The translations under genes were made by a program, and so were the position numbers. The notes under the pieces were generated by a model. That model saw only the letters and a program-made list of their open reading frames with translations. It was not told the origin of the DNA and did not search any database. 64,000 nt of DNA, from contig JBBQWZ010000006.1 of assembly GCA_038210135.1 (NCBI GenBank), positions 62,001-126,000 of the forward strand. The letters run 5' to 3'. This document shows positions 25,721 through 34,155 of the stretch, piece by piece. Origin of the DNA: JBBQWZ01 sp038210135 (GTDB lineage Bacteria > Acidobacteriota > Terriglobia > Bryobacterales > Bryobacteraceae). Position 1 is the first letter of the stretch, and each line of letters opens with the position of its first letter.

Positions 25721-26094
25721 ATGGATCGCCGTTCCGGTTGATCTCGAATGGCGCGACGCTGCGTGGAAACTCGATGAATTCCGGCGTTCACGAATGCGTG
25801 GGGCAAGAGGTCCGCTTCCGGACTATCGCGGTTCGGTACAGAGTGAAGTAGCCCCGGCCGTTACGAGTCTGTGTGGAAAGTGTGCGTCTCCCTTATAGTA
25901 GGGGTTCAATCCAGAGTCTTGCGCCCGTGAGCGCGATCTGACGGGCGAGGTCCTGGCGAGATTTGGCGCATTTCCAGGTCGGCCCGGAGGCCGGACGAAC
26001 GGGTCCCAAAACGAAAAGGCCCGGAGCCGCCACTCTCTCTGAGAAGATGGGCGGTCCGGGAATCCTCTCAAAACGGAGGAATCGAAAGCTTGAT
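25721..26094. other. 374-bp intergenic region
   Basis: No gene I can support. A short frame of 44 codons (25717-25851, plus) overlaps the stop of the preceding gene but has no ribosome site and no recognised family. The right part contains a strong hairpin followed by a T-rich stretch on the minus strand (26008-26060), described as a terminator. Confidence 0.6.
26008..26060 (-). terminator. Rho-independent terminator for the gene at 26095-26688
   Basis: Read on the minus strand, 26060-26050 (CCCGGACCGCC) pairs with 26031-26020 (GGCGGCTCCGGG), with one bulged base and an 18-base loop. A T-rich tail follows (CCTTTTCGTTTT, 26019-26008). It begins 35 bp after the stop codon of the upstream minus-strand gene. 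Confidence 0.7.
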
Positions 26095-26688
26095 TTAGCG
26101 GTCCGGTGCGGAACTCTTGGGAGCTTCGGTACCAGCCGTTTTGTTCCATTTATCGGCGTTTCGGTTGGTTCTCCAGAATTTGTCGCCCCACCACAATTCG
26201 TCATTGTCGGCGGTGGATTGAACCGTGCCTTGGCGCTTCCCTTGAGCGATTTCGATCTGGGCGACGGTTAGCGTAGCGGCTTTGTCGGCCAGCTCAAAAA
26301 CCAGTTTGTTCGTGGTGCCATTTTCGGTGTAAAGAATGGTCAGATAGCGGGTCTTATTGCCGAAGCGCTTCGGCGCGTTCCAGACCTTGTAGGAGGGTCC
26401 CGCGTCGCGGCCTCGCGTCGGTCCGATTTCCGCATTGGTGATACTTTGATACGGAATCGCGACGGAGCCTTTGGCGTAACGGAAGACCATCTGCTTGTTT
26501 TCGCGCATGACGAGCGTGCCGACGGTGTGGGGCGCAATCCCTTTCGAGGTGCCTTCGATAAAGGAAACCTTTTCGCCGAGGGTGCCTTTAGTAGCTTTCG
26601 GCTCTCCATCCGAGAAGATACCCGCCGACATCGGTACGGCTGCCGCAATGGCGGCTAGGAACGCAAAATTCAGAGCGCGACTGGTCAT
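26095..26688 (-). CDS. Exported hypothetical protein
   Basis: A 197-residue protein. A signal peptide (MTSRALNFAFLAAIAAAVPM, then SAG) precedes a mainly beta domain (SFIEGTSKGIAPHTVGTLVM; VFRYAKGSVAIPYQSITNAE) that ends in a Lys/Asn/Trp-rich tail. The middle has the look of a small PH-like or lipocalin-like beta sandwich, but I do not recognise a family. It is monocistronic: a terminator hairpin follows and the upstream gene is the convergently repeated TonB receptor region. Confidence 0.7.
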   Translation of the reverse strand: MTSRALNFAFLAAIAAAVPMSAGIFSDGEPKATKGTLGEKVSFIEGTSKGIAPHTVGTLVMRENKQMVFRYAKGSVAIPYQSITNAEIGPTRGRDAGPSYKVWNAPKRFGNKTRYLTILYTENGTTNKLVFELADKAATLTVAQIEIAQGKRQGTVQSTADNDELWWGDKFWRTNRNADKWNKTAGTEAPKSSAPDR

Positions 26689-26812
26689 AGACCTTCCTTC
26701 CTGAGAGTTCTATCGTCCAAGGGAGCGAAAAGCGTTAGGTCCGTCGGATGGATTTCACTTTTGTGGGCAGGTTGTTTGCCAGTTCCGCTGTTTTTGGTCG
26801 CGGAATTCGCCG

Positions 26813-26842
26813 GGATGCACAGGCCGGAGGCCTATGCCACCC
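26813..26842 (-). repeat. Palindromic element B, third copy
   Basis: Thirty bases reading, on the minus strand, GGGTGGCATAGGCCTCCGGC then CTGTGCATCC. Positions 26815-26841 match the left arm at 19163-19188 base for base. It lies 5 bp past the stop codon of the second TonB receptor, in the same orientation relative to that gene as the first copy is to the first receptor. Confidence 0.7.
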
Positions 26843-26847
26843 AGAGA

Positions 26848-29436
26848 CTAGAAAGAGAAGCCGAGTTCCGCCTGGTAAGTTCGCGGACCGACGAAGTGGG
26901 TTCCGCTGAAGGTGGAGAGAAAGTTGTACAGGGCGACTTCGTTGGTGAGATTGGTTGCGGAGAGGCGCAGGCTGACCCTGTAGCGCTCGGCGTGGAACAG
27001 ATTGTCGGCGCCTACAGAGACGTCGAGCAGATTCCGGGGAGCTACGCGAGCCGGATTGTGGTCGGCGCTAAAGGTTCCGGCTTTAGGGACGGTAAGGCGG
27101 GTGGCTCCGTAGTTGGAAGAAGCACAGCTCGAGATTCCGCTGAAGGGGCTGGCGACTTGTGAGCCGCAGTAGAAACCGATGGCGGCTTGTTGGGCGGCGG
27201 AGAGCGACAGGACGGAGGCAAGGTCCGGCACCGCACCTGCCACAAGGCCGGAGTCGTAGCGCCAAGTGAAACCGATCCAGGGCTGGTAGCGCCCCAGAGG
27301 CGCTCCCTTCGGAGCTTCGTAGCGGAGGCTGGTGGTTTGCTGGAAGGCCTGATCGTGGTCGATGCGGAAAACGTGGGTTTCGAGCGGGGAATTGAAGATT
27401 AGGCCGCCGTTCGAGGGTCCGAAGAAGCGGCTGCGGGTGTGGCCCATGACGGTTGAAGCCGAGAAGCCGTGGATGTTGGTGAGGTTGACGCGAACCGACA
27501 CGCCATCGATTTTCGATTTGTCCCAGGAAATGGGAAATGTAATGGGCGTGTTGAAGAGCGTCCCGAAATCGTAGCCGTTGCTGGTGTACTTCCAGATGTA
27601 GTCGGCATCCACGACAAAGTGGCGTCCCCAGCTTTGTTGGATGCCGGTGTTGAACTGATTGCGGCGGCCGGGTTCGAGGGGCTTGGCTCCAAAGCCGCCG
27701 AAATCGCCGGAAGAGAGTCCGCCGGCTCCGGTGGAGCTCGACAGGATCAGGTTCTCGTTATAGGGGGTCTCGAAGGCGCGGGTGTAGGAAGCGCGGAACA
27801 GAGTGCTGGTGCGCTTGAACAGGTAGGCGGCACCGAGCCTCGGCTGGAGGCCGTTCGCGCTGGTGAGGCCGGCGTAATGGTCGAAGCGTAAGCCGACGCT
27901 GACAGTCAACGCGCCGAGCGTAATCTGATCCTGCGCATACCAGGCAAACTGATCGATGTTGGCGTTTCCTCGGAAGTTGAGCAGGCGTCCGCCACGAGTG
28001 AGGTCGTAGGGCAAGAGTCCAGGGAGGAAATCGCCATTGGCGATGAAGCCGCGGCCCACGCAATTGGCGGGATTTAAGAGGGACGGGTTCGCGACCGGAT
28101 TTCCTGAGGCGTCGATGCAGACAGCGTTGAAGCCGGGATCCGTGACGCCGAAGTGGAAGCCTTCATTCAACTGCGTGCGCATCAACTGCACGCCGGTCTT
28201 GATGTTGTGGCGGCCTTTAATCCAGGAAAGGTCGGACCGCCCACCGAAGTTCCGCAGACGGCGCTTTTCAGAGACGGTCGCGGGGGCGTCGGCGAAGACG
28301 TCGCGGCTGGGATAGTAATTGACCTGGTCCTGACGCAAAAAAGGATTCACACTGAGCACGATGCTCGACCCGAAGGTATGGACCCAGCCGGGCGCGATGT
28401 TAAACGTGCGCGTGAGCTGGCGCTGATCCTGCGGCAGCTGGTCGTAGGTATTCGGAACCTGAAACCAGTTGCGCGCGAGGAACAGGTTCAAATGCATGGT
28501 GTCGCGCGGACTGGCCTGCCAGTCGAAGCGATCGAAAATGGTCTGGTTATTGCCGTTGTCGTGGATGGGCTGGAATTCCGGGCTATCGAGGAAGCGGCCG
28601 GAACGGGTGGAATTGGCGACCAGGAAGTTGCCGAACTTCTTGCCTCCGAACCCAAACGAAGTTTCCTCGCCGACGGTCCCGAAGGACCCGTAAGAAAATG
28701 CGATGCGTCCGAAGGGCTTATCGGCGGCGAGGCCAGAGCGCGTGACGGCGCTGACGACGAGGCTGGTCTTATCGCCGAATTCCGCGTTTGGTCCCGAGGT
28801 GATCAGTTCCATCGACTGAATGGCGTTCAGCGGCATCTGGGTCGAGAACATCTTGCTCTGCTGATCGTTGATGGGCTGATTGTCCACGCTGAAGGAAGTC
28901 TGCGCGTGATCGCCTATGGGGTGGAAGAAGCCGTTTGAATCGGCGACGACGCCAGGGCTGCTGCGGGTAATCGCGTCGCTTAAGCCATTGGCGGGAGAGG
29001 TGGAGGTCATCTTCGAAGTCAGCGACTGATCGAGATCGACGTGCGCCGACGGCACGGCGTCGATCAGGTCGCCGCTATCGGATCTCACTTCCACGCTCGA
29101 AGTGGATCCGGCGAGGGTGAGGGCGATTTTGAGAGACAGAGGGACGCTGGTGCGAATGCTGACGTCCTGGCTGGACGGAGTGAAGCCGTCGCGGTCCACT
29201 TCGAAGTGATAGGTATTCAGGGGCAGGTTGCGGAAGATGAATGAGCCCGCTTGGTCGGTCTGAACTTCGCGCCGGAAGCCGGAAACGGAGTGGAGGATAG
29301 TTACCTTCGCGCCAGGCACAGCCAAGCCGCTTGGGTCGGTGACGACTCCATCCAGCGTGCCGGCGTTGCCCGACGACTGCGGCGCTCCGAAGGCAGGAAC
29401 AAGTGAGAGGAGAAGCCCTGCAATCCAAATCAGCAT
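26848..29436 (-). CDS. TonB-dependent outer-membrane receptor with regulatory-like N-terminus
   Basis: An 862-residue protein. The signal peptide is MLIWIAGLLLSLVPAFGAPQ. A carboxypeptidase-regulatory-like domain follows (LDGVVTDPSGLAVPGAKVTI, about 28-115), then a plug (ITRSSPGVVADSNGFFHPIG; NDQQSKMFSTQMPLNAIQSM) and a barrel ending in Phe (YQAELGFSF). It is shorter than the 1228-residue receptor at 15477, and the barrel sequence differs throughout. The LytS/LytTR pair lies just upstream on the same strand, 94 bp away, and could regulate it. The ligand is unknown. Confidence 0.92.
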   Translation of the reverse strand: MLIWIAGLLLSLVPAFGAPQSSGNAGTLDGVVTDPSGLAVPGAKVTILHSVSGFRREVQTDQAGSFIFRNLPLNTYHFEVDRDGFTPSSQDVSIRTSVPLSLKIALTLAGSTSSVEVRSDSGDLIDAVPSAHVDLDQSLTSKMTSTSPANGLSDAITRSSPGVVADSNGFFHPIGDHAQTSFSVDNQPINDQQSKMFSTQMPLNAIQSMELITSGPNAEFGDKTSLVVSAVTRSGLAADKPFGRIAFSYGSFGTVGEETSFGFGGKKFGNFLVANSTRSGRFLDSPEFQPIHDNGNNQTIFDRFDWQASPRDTMHLNLFLARNWFQVPNTYDQLPQDQRQLTRTFNIAPGWVHTFGSSIVLSVNPFLRQDQVNYYPSRDVFADAPATVSEKRRLRNFGGRSDLSWIKGRHNIKTGVQLMRTQLNEGFHFGVTDPGFNAVCIDASGNPVANPSLLNPANCVGRGFIANGDFLPGLLPYDLTRGGRLLNFRGNANIDQFAWYAQDQITLGALTVSVGLRFDHYAGLTSANGLQPRLGAAYLFKRTSTLFRASYTRAFETPYNENLILSSSTGAGGLSSGDFGGFGAKPLEPGRRNQFNTGIQQSWGRHFVVDADYIWKYTSNGYDFGTLFNTPITFPISWDKSKIDGVSVRVNLTNIHGFSASTVMGHTRSRFFGPSNGGLIFNSPLETHVFRIDHDQAFQQTTSLRYEAPKGAPLGRYQPWIGFTWRYDSGLVAGAVPDLASVLSLSAAQQAAIGFYCGSQVASPFSGISSCASSNYGATRLTVPKAGTFSADHNPARVAPRNLLDVSVGADNLFHAERYRVSLRLSATNLTNEVALYNFLSTFSGTHFVGPRTYQAELGFSF

Positions 29437-29530
29437 GGTGAGTTAGGTTTAGTATCCCGTTCTGTAACGGCGAATCCTACAGCTTCCCTATCAGTGGACC
29501 TTATTCGAGGATGAACGGTGCCGGATTTCG

Positions 29531-30271
29531 CTATGAACGGCACGCTTCGCGAATGACACCAGCCATCCGCTTGCTGACCGTCGCCTCATATCCGTTGGCC
29601 ATTTTGAGCAGCCAGCGCTTGCTCGAGAGCGGCGAGATTTTGCGGATCTGGTCGGTGTTGATGATGGTCTTGCGATGGATGCGGCGGAAGCGAAGCGGGT
29701 CGAGCTTTTCATCGAGAGCCTTCAGGGTGTTCTCGCTCAAGTAGCGTTGGGTGGGCGTGATGATGTGGACGAGTTCGCCGTCGGCTTCAAAGGCGATGAT
29801 CTCGGAAGGGTCGAGCAGATAGATGTCGCTGCCGCGCTTGCCGGGGATTTTGCGGGCGGCGGGATGGACGCCGGAGGCTTCGGGAATGGCGGGGGCGGCG
29901 GGTGCGGCTCCGACGGCGCGCAATTGGACGCGGGCTTTTTCGACGGCGCGGAGGAAGCGTTCGCGGCGGACGGGTTTGAGGAGATAATCGACGGCTCCGA
30001 CTTCGAAGGCGGCGAGGGCGTGCTGGTCGTAGGCGGTGACGAAGATGACCACCGGGGTACCGCCGCGAAGAGAGCGGGCGACGGTGAGGCCGTTCTGGCC
30101 GGGCATTTCGAGGTCGAGGAATACGAGGTCGGGTTTCAGCTGGAGGATTTTTTCAGCTGCCTCCGTACCATTGGTTGCCTCGCCGACGATTTCCAAATCG
30201 GGCGCGCCTTCGATGAGTTCGCGCAGGATGTCCCTGGCGATGGGCTCGTCGTCGACAATGAGAGTCTTCAC
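29531..30271 (-). CDS. LytTR-family response regulator
   Basis: A 246-residue protein. The receiver domain (residues 1 to about 120) has phospho-acceptor Asp53 (LVFLDLEMPGQNG), acidic residues VDDEP and a conserved Lys in YLLKPV. The C-terminal LytTR DNA-binding domain (about 145-246) contains FEADGELVHIITPTQRYLSE and FRRIHRKTIINTDQIRKI. It overlaps the kinase gene by 4 bp (30268-30271), so the two are translationally coupled. Likely targets include the TonB receptor gene immediately downstream; that is an inference from position. Confidence 0.93.
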   Translation of the reverse strand: MKTLIVDDEPIARDILRELIEGAPDLEIVGEATNGTEAAEKILQLKPDLVFLDLEMPGQNGLTVARSLRGGTPVVIFVTAYDQHALAAFEVGAVDYLLKPVRRERFLRAVEKARVQLRAVGAAPAAPAIPEASGVHPAARKIPGKRGSDIYLLDPSEIIAFEADGELVHIITPTQRYLSENTLKALDEKLDPLRFRRIHRKTIINTDQIRKISPLSSKRWLLKMANGYEATVSKRMAGVIREACRS

Positions 30272-32118
30272 CGCGTAACCTCTTTCAAAACCGGAATTGA
30301 CAAGGAGACGATGGTGCCGGAGGGCTTAGTTACGAGTTGCAGGTCGGCCTCCTCGCCATAACAGAGCTTTAGACGGCGACGGACGTTATCCAGGCCTACG
30401 CCCGCGCCGCCGGGCGTGGGAACTCCGTCGCCGACGCCTGAATCTTCAATGGTCACATGCAGACCGGTATCACCGGTCTTGGCTATTAGGCGCACCAATC
30501 CGCCTTGAGGATTCGCCGCGATGCCGTGTTTCACCGCATTTTCGACCAACGGCTGAATGGAGAGGACGGGAATGGGAACGCGCCGGGCTTCCTCGTCGAT
30601 TTCGATTTCGGTGTGCAGTTTGTCGCCGAGGCGTAGCTTTTCGATTTCGAGGTAAGCCTCGACGATCTGGAGTTCGTCCTCGAAAGGCCGCATGGTTTGT
30701 TCGGTGCGGAGGAAGTAGCGGAAGATGTCGGCGAGATTGAGGACGGTGCGGCGCGCGCCTTTGGCGTCGCGGGGGATCAGGCCGTATAGGGTGTTCAGGG
30801 CATTGAACAGGAAGTGGGGATGGATCTGCGACTGGAGCGCGCGGAGTTCGGCCTGGCTGACCAGGCGTTTCATCTCGGCATCGCGATGCAGGTCCATTTG
30901 CTCGGCGATGGCGGAGGCGGCGCGGGCGAGGGCCTGCATATCTTCGCTGAGATAGCGGCGTCCGCCAAGGCGGCGTCCGAGCAGCAGGAACCGGGCTTCG
31001 CCGGAGACGAGGCGGACCGGAGCAACCACCTCGATAGCCTGTTCATCGAGTTCCGGACGGAAGGGGCCGAGGTCTGAAACCGGCGTGGGGTAATGCAGGT
31101 CCGCAGAGTAGAGTTCCCTTTCGAGCCCATCGTTGGCGAAGGAGGCGGGGGCCTGAAGGAATTCGGCGAGTAGAGACCGGACGCGCTCGAGGTAGCGAGG
31201 TTCTTCGGCGGCGGTGGTTTCGTGGGCTTTCAGGTTGGCGAGAAGTTGATCGAAATTGGCGCGTCCGAAGGCGAGCCGGGTGAGCAGCGTCTGTATCCAG
31301 GCGCGGGACATGGCGAAGACGATCAACAGGAGGCAGGCGGCGACCAGCCAGAGTCCGAGAGAGAAACCGTTGTTGGTGTCGGGCACGCCGAACTGGCGGG
31401 CGGCGGTGACTCCGAGGATAGTGAAAGCGGCGGCCAGGGTTACGTTCGCGAGAAAGCGCACGAAGGCGTCGAGCAGCAGGAACCGGTAGTCCTGCAGGAG
31501 GACCAAAAGCGCGAGAGGAATACCGGCGTGGTGGTAGGCGAGTTCGTCGGACCAGGCGGAATCGATGTGTTTGACTCCGCCGAAGTGGACGAAGGAAATC
31601 GACAGCAGGAACAGCGCCATGGTGCCGAGGATGCGCGAGATGGTGCCCCGGCGCCGCACGTCGGTGGACGTGAGGACGAGAATAGCGGCCATGATAGCGA
31701 GTCCGCCGAAGCCGACGGTGATGAGCCTCAAGGCCCAACGGTGATACTGTTCGGGTCCCGCAAAGGGCTCGGCGATATGCATGGCGATGGCGATAGCGCT
31801 CAGGGCATATCCGGCGGCGGCCAAGCGGCGGTAGCGGTTCATGAGGCAGAGGTCGAACAGGACGGCGGGCAGCAGGCTGAGGACGGAGAACGAGATCGTC
31901 ACCATGATGTCGGAGGCGCGAGAATTCGATTCGCTGAAGCCCAGGATGATGAGGGACGTAAGATTCCAGACGAGGGCGAGTCCAGCGGCGAGCAGAGACT
32001 GGCGGCTGCCGCGAATCCGCATGGAGGCGCGGTCCTTGAGCATCAGGTAGACGAAAATGCCGAAGATCAAGACGCCGGCCGCGTGTCCGAGAGTATTGAC
32101 CAGCAGCGACTCGCGCAT
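30268..32118 (-). CDS. LytS-type membrane sensor histidine kinase
   Basis: A 616-residue protein. The N-terminal half has about eight membrane helices (residues 8 to about 275). A GAF-like region follows (about 290-400), then the His_kinase domain with phospho-His in IHPHFLFNALNTLYG and an HATPase domain (IQPLVENAVKHGIAANPQGG; SGVGDGVP; GVGLDNVRRRL). It pairs with the response regulator that overlaps its stop codon. The sensed signal is unknown. It is divergent from the metallo-beta-lactamase-like gene, with only 54 bp between the starts. Confidence 0.93.
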   Translation of the reverse strand: MRESLLVNTLGHAAGVLIFGIFVYLMLKDRASMRIRGSRQSLLAAGLALVWNLTSLIILGFSESNSRASDIMVTISFSVLSLLPAVLFDLCLMNRYRRLAAAGYALSAIAIAMHIAEPFAGPEQYHRWALRLITVGFGGLAIMAAILVLTSTDVRRRGTISRILGTMALFLLSISFVHFGGVKHIDSAWSDELAYHHAGIPLALLVLLQDYRFLLLDAFVRFLANVTLAAAFTILGVTAARQFGVPDTNNGFSLGLWLVAACLLLIVFAMSRAWIQTLLTRLAFGRANFDQLLANLKAHETTAAEEPRYLERVRSLLAEFLQAPASFANDGLERELYSADLHYPTPVSDLGPFRPELDEQAIEVVAPVRLVSGEARFLLLGRRLGGRRYLSEDMQALARAASAIAEQMDLHRDAEMKRLVSQAELRALQSQIHPHFLFNALNTLYGLIPRDAKGARRTVLNLADIFRYFLRTEQTMRPFEDELQIVEAYLEIEKLRLGDKLHTEIEIDEEARRVPIPVLSIQPLVENAVKHGIAANPQGGLVRLIAKTGDTGLHVTIEDSGVGDGVPTPGGAGVGLDNVRRRLKLCYGEEADLQLVTKPSGTIVSLSIPVLKEVTR

Positions 32119-32172
32119 GGTTCTTTCATTCTACGGGGCGGGATCGGCGGGCGCGTCGTAAACTCGGAGGAT

Positions 32173-32988
32173 ATGTTCCTTTTGCGGCGTGTTTTCCTGG
32201 CAGTTTTGGCGGTAGGAGTGGGGTTGGCGGCGACGCCTCCGGAGTGGTCGCGGCCGTTTCCAGCACATCGGATCGCGGCGAATATTTACTATGTCGGGAC
32301 GGAGGATCTGGGCTGTTATCTGATCACGGATCCGGCCGGTCACATTCTTCTGAATACCGGGCTTGAGGATTCCGTGCCGATGATTACGGCAAGCATCGAG
32401 AAACTGGGTTTCCGCGTCAAGGACGTGAAGATCCTGCTGACTAATCAGGCGCATTTCGATCACGTGGCGGGATTCGCGGCGATCCGGAAGGCGACGGGAG
32501 CGAAGATTTTCGCGACGGCTGGCGATACTCCGATTCTCGAGAGCGGCGGCGCGAAAGATCCCGCCGGGTTTACGCGGTTTGAAACGGCGCATGTGGATCG
32601 GGTGCTGAAGGACGGCGACGTGGTCCGGCTGGGGAAGACGGCTTTGACGGTTCGGCTGACTCCGGGCCATACGCCGGGGAGCGTGAGCTATGAGACGACG
32701 GTGGAGCAGGACGGCAAGACGCTGCGGTTCCTCTTCGCCAATCTGGCGAGCGTCGTGATGCCGCTGAAGAATCCGAAGTATCCGGATATCGTCAAGGATT
32801 TCGAGATGACGTTTGCGCGCCAGCACCAGGAGCAGCCGGACATCTGGGTGGCGGGGCATGCATCGCAATTCGGGCTGGCGGAGAAATTCAAGTCGAAGAA
32901 CTTCGTGGATCCGGCTGGATTCGCGGCGGCGGTCGAGAAGAGCGAGAAGGCGTTCCGCGAGAAAGTGAAAGCGGAGCTGGGCAAGTAG
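32173..32988 (+). CDS. Subclass B3-like metallo-beta-lactamase fold protein with Gln at the first zinc position
   Basis: A 271-residue exported hydrolase. The signal peptide is MFLLRRVFLAVLAVGVGLAA. The metal motif reads Gln92-x-His94-x-Asp96-His97 (LLTNQAHFDHVAGF), with His166 (LTPGHTPGS) and His229 (WVAGHASQF). Overall layout is that of subclass B3 beta-lactamases (THIN-B, L1, GOB). Gln in place of the first His is known in GOB enzymes, so activity is plausible but unproven; other B3-like proteins hydrolyse lactones or thioesters. The ATG at 32173 has GGAGG two bases upstream, which is close spacing. A second plus-strand gene starts 37 bp downstream. Confidence 0.88.
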   Translation: MFLLRRVFLAVLAVGVGLAATPPEWSRPFPAHRIAANIYYVGTEDLGCYLITDPAGHILLNTGLEDSVPMITASIEKLGFRVKDVKILLTNQAHFDHVAGFAAIRKATGAKIFATAGDTPILESGGAKDPAGFTRFETAHVDRVLKDGDVVRLGKTALTVRLTPGHTPGSVSYETTVEQDGKTLRFLFANLASVVMPLKNPKYPDIVKDFEMTFARQHQEQPDIWVAGHASQFGLAEKFKSKNFVDPAGFAAAVEKSEKAFREKVKAELGK

Positions 32989-33025
32989 GCTGAGAGGAAA
33001 CCGGCGCGCAGGCCACACACTCTAC

Positions 33026-33703
33026 GTGCGTTGGTTTGCGTTTTTTCTTTTTTATGCCGTGGCGCGCGGCGGTGACCTCGAGATTGCGGCGCGGGATTTG
33101 CCGTGGGCAATCGTGGACCGGCCGTACGCTCCGCCTCCGTTAGAGGTTTTGAACGGCGGGCGATGTCCGATCGGCGGGCTGGGGTTCGCGACCATTTCGG
33201 GAACGCTTCCGCCGGGAGTCCGGCTGAGCCGCGCGGGCTATCTGGCGGGGACGCCCACAAAAGTCGGATCGTATTGGTTTGCCGTGCGCGTCGCGAACGG
33301 CTGTTCGAAGGCGACGCGGTGGATGGAACTGGTGGTGACCGGCGCTCCGATCTTGAAGGTGTCGCCGGAGAGAGTGCGGTTTGTCGCGGATGACGGTCCG
33401 CTGCGCCCGCAAACGGTGCGCGTTTCGGCGAGTTGGCCGAAGGTCGAATACCAGGTAAATGTACGAGTCGGAAAAGAGTGGCTGAAAGCGATTCCCAAGC
33501 ATGGGATTACGCCGAAGCCAGGTGACGGCTTAGACGCGGATTTGCTGGAGCTGGTGGTGGATCCGAAAGGCCTGAAGGCCGGATTTTATCGCGGCGAAGT
33601 GGTGATATCCGCGTGGAACGCATTGGACGCCCTGGTGCTGAAGGTGGAATTTGTAGTGGGGCGAGGTGAGCCTGAGGCACGCGACACGGTGACCCAGCGG
33701 TAG
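33026..33703 (+). CDS. Exported protein with putative Ig (He_PIG) domain
   Basis: A 225-residue protein starting at a GTG. A short signal-like N-terminus (MRWFAFFLFYAVARGG) leads into a He_PIG-type repeat (GTLPPGVRLSRAGYLAGTPT, then KVGSYWFAVRV, about 53-85). A second beta domain follows (about 110-215). These Ig-like domains occur in surface proteins of Acidobacteria and Bacteroidetes as spacers or binding modules. The last 118 bp overlap the convergent gene at 33586-34059. It follows the metallo-beta-lactamase-like gene by 37 bp. Confidence 0.72.
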   Translation: MRWFAFFLFYAVARGGDLEIAARDLPWAIVDRPYAPPPLEVLNGGRCPIGGLGFATISGTLPPGVRLSRAGYLAGTPTKVGSYWFAVRVANGCSKATRWMELVVTGAPILKVSPERVRFVADDGPLRPQTVRVSASWPKVEYQVNVRVGKEWLKAIPKHGITPKPGDGLDADLLELVVDPKGLKAGFYRGEVVISAWNALDALVLKVEFVVGRGEPEARDTVTQR

Positions 33704-34059
33704 CCCCACCAATGTTTCTCGATGTGGGTGGTGGCGAGGGGGCCGATGGCGGGCGGCGGCGCGGGAGGTTTAGGGGGCTGGTCGAGTTCCCGCTCGCGGA
33801 GTGCGAGGAAGCGGATCAGTTCCTCGGAGAGTCCCTGTTTCTTCAATTCAATCAAGGCCAGGGGCGAGGCGTCCAGGCGCGTTCGGGAACTTTGGATGAG
33901 TTCCGCGATAAATTGTTCATCGAAACCGGCGCGCGCGAGCCCGACGACGCTTTCGTTGGTGACGATGTGCCTGGCTTTGGGTATGAAAGGCGTAGCAGGG
34001 GTGGCCACGAAATCCTGAGCGAAGGCGGACATAGAGACGAGAAGTAGAAGCGACCGCAT
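33586..34059 (-). CDS. Small exported protein with AGxxExxI-type helical repeat
   Basis: A 157-residue protein. Signal peptide MRSLLLLVSMSAFAQ. Residues about 35-90 (SVVGLARAGFDEQFIAELIQ; SRTRLDASPLALIELKKQGL, then SEELIRFLA) follow a pattern common in small exported acidobacterial proteins, in which 'V..L..AG..E..I' is followed by 'F..S...L..LK..GLS...I'. A Pro-rich linker and an unstructured Ser/Thr/Arg tail follow. The tail overlaps the convergent gene by 118 bp and its composition is unlike the rest, so only the first 110-130 residues are convincing as coding. Confidence 0.65.
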   Translation of the reverse strand: MRSLLLLVSMSAFAQDFVATPATPFIPKARHIVTNESVVGLARAGFDEQFIAELIQSSRTRLDASPLALIELKKQGLSEELIRFLALRERELDQPPKPPAPPPAIGPLATTHIEKHWWGYRWVTVSRASGSPRPTTNSTFSTRASNAFHADITTSPR

Positions 34060-34155
34060 GGAAAGATCCTATGACAGACATATCGGATGGTTGGCCGCCG
34101 TCTTGAGGATTCGCGGTGAAGGAATCTAGCAGGCTTCGATTACAATGGAGATGCG

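Noticed and set aside
25717..25851. 44-codon frame overlapping the stop of the small membrane protein
   Set aside because: No ribosome site, no recognised family and very short; coincidence is likely.
31222..32172. Long upstream extension of the metallo-beta-lactamase-like frame
   Set aside because: The extra residues are antisense to the LytS kinase gene, rich in Glu/Gln/Gly and without protein family features. The signal peptide at 32173 marks the real start.
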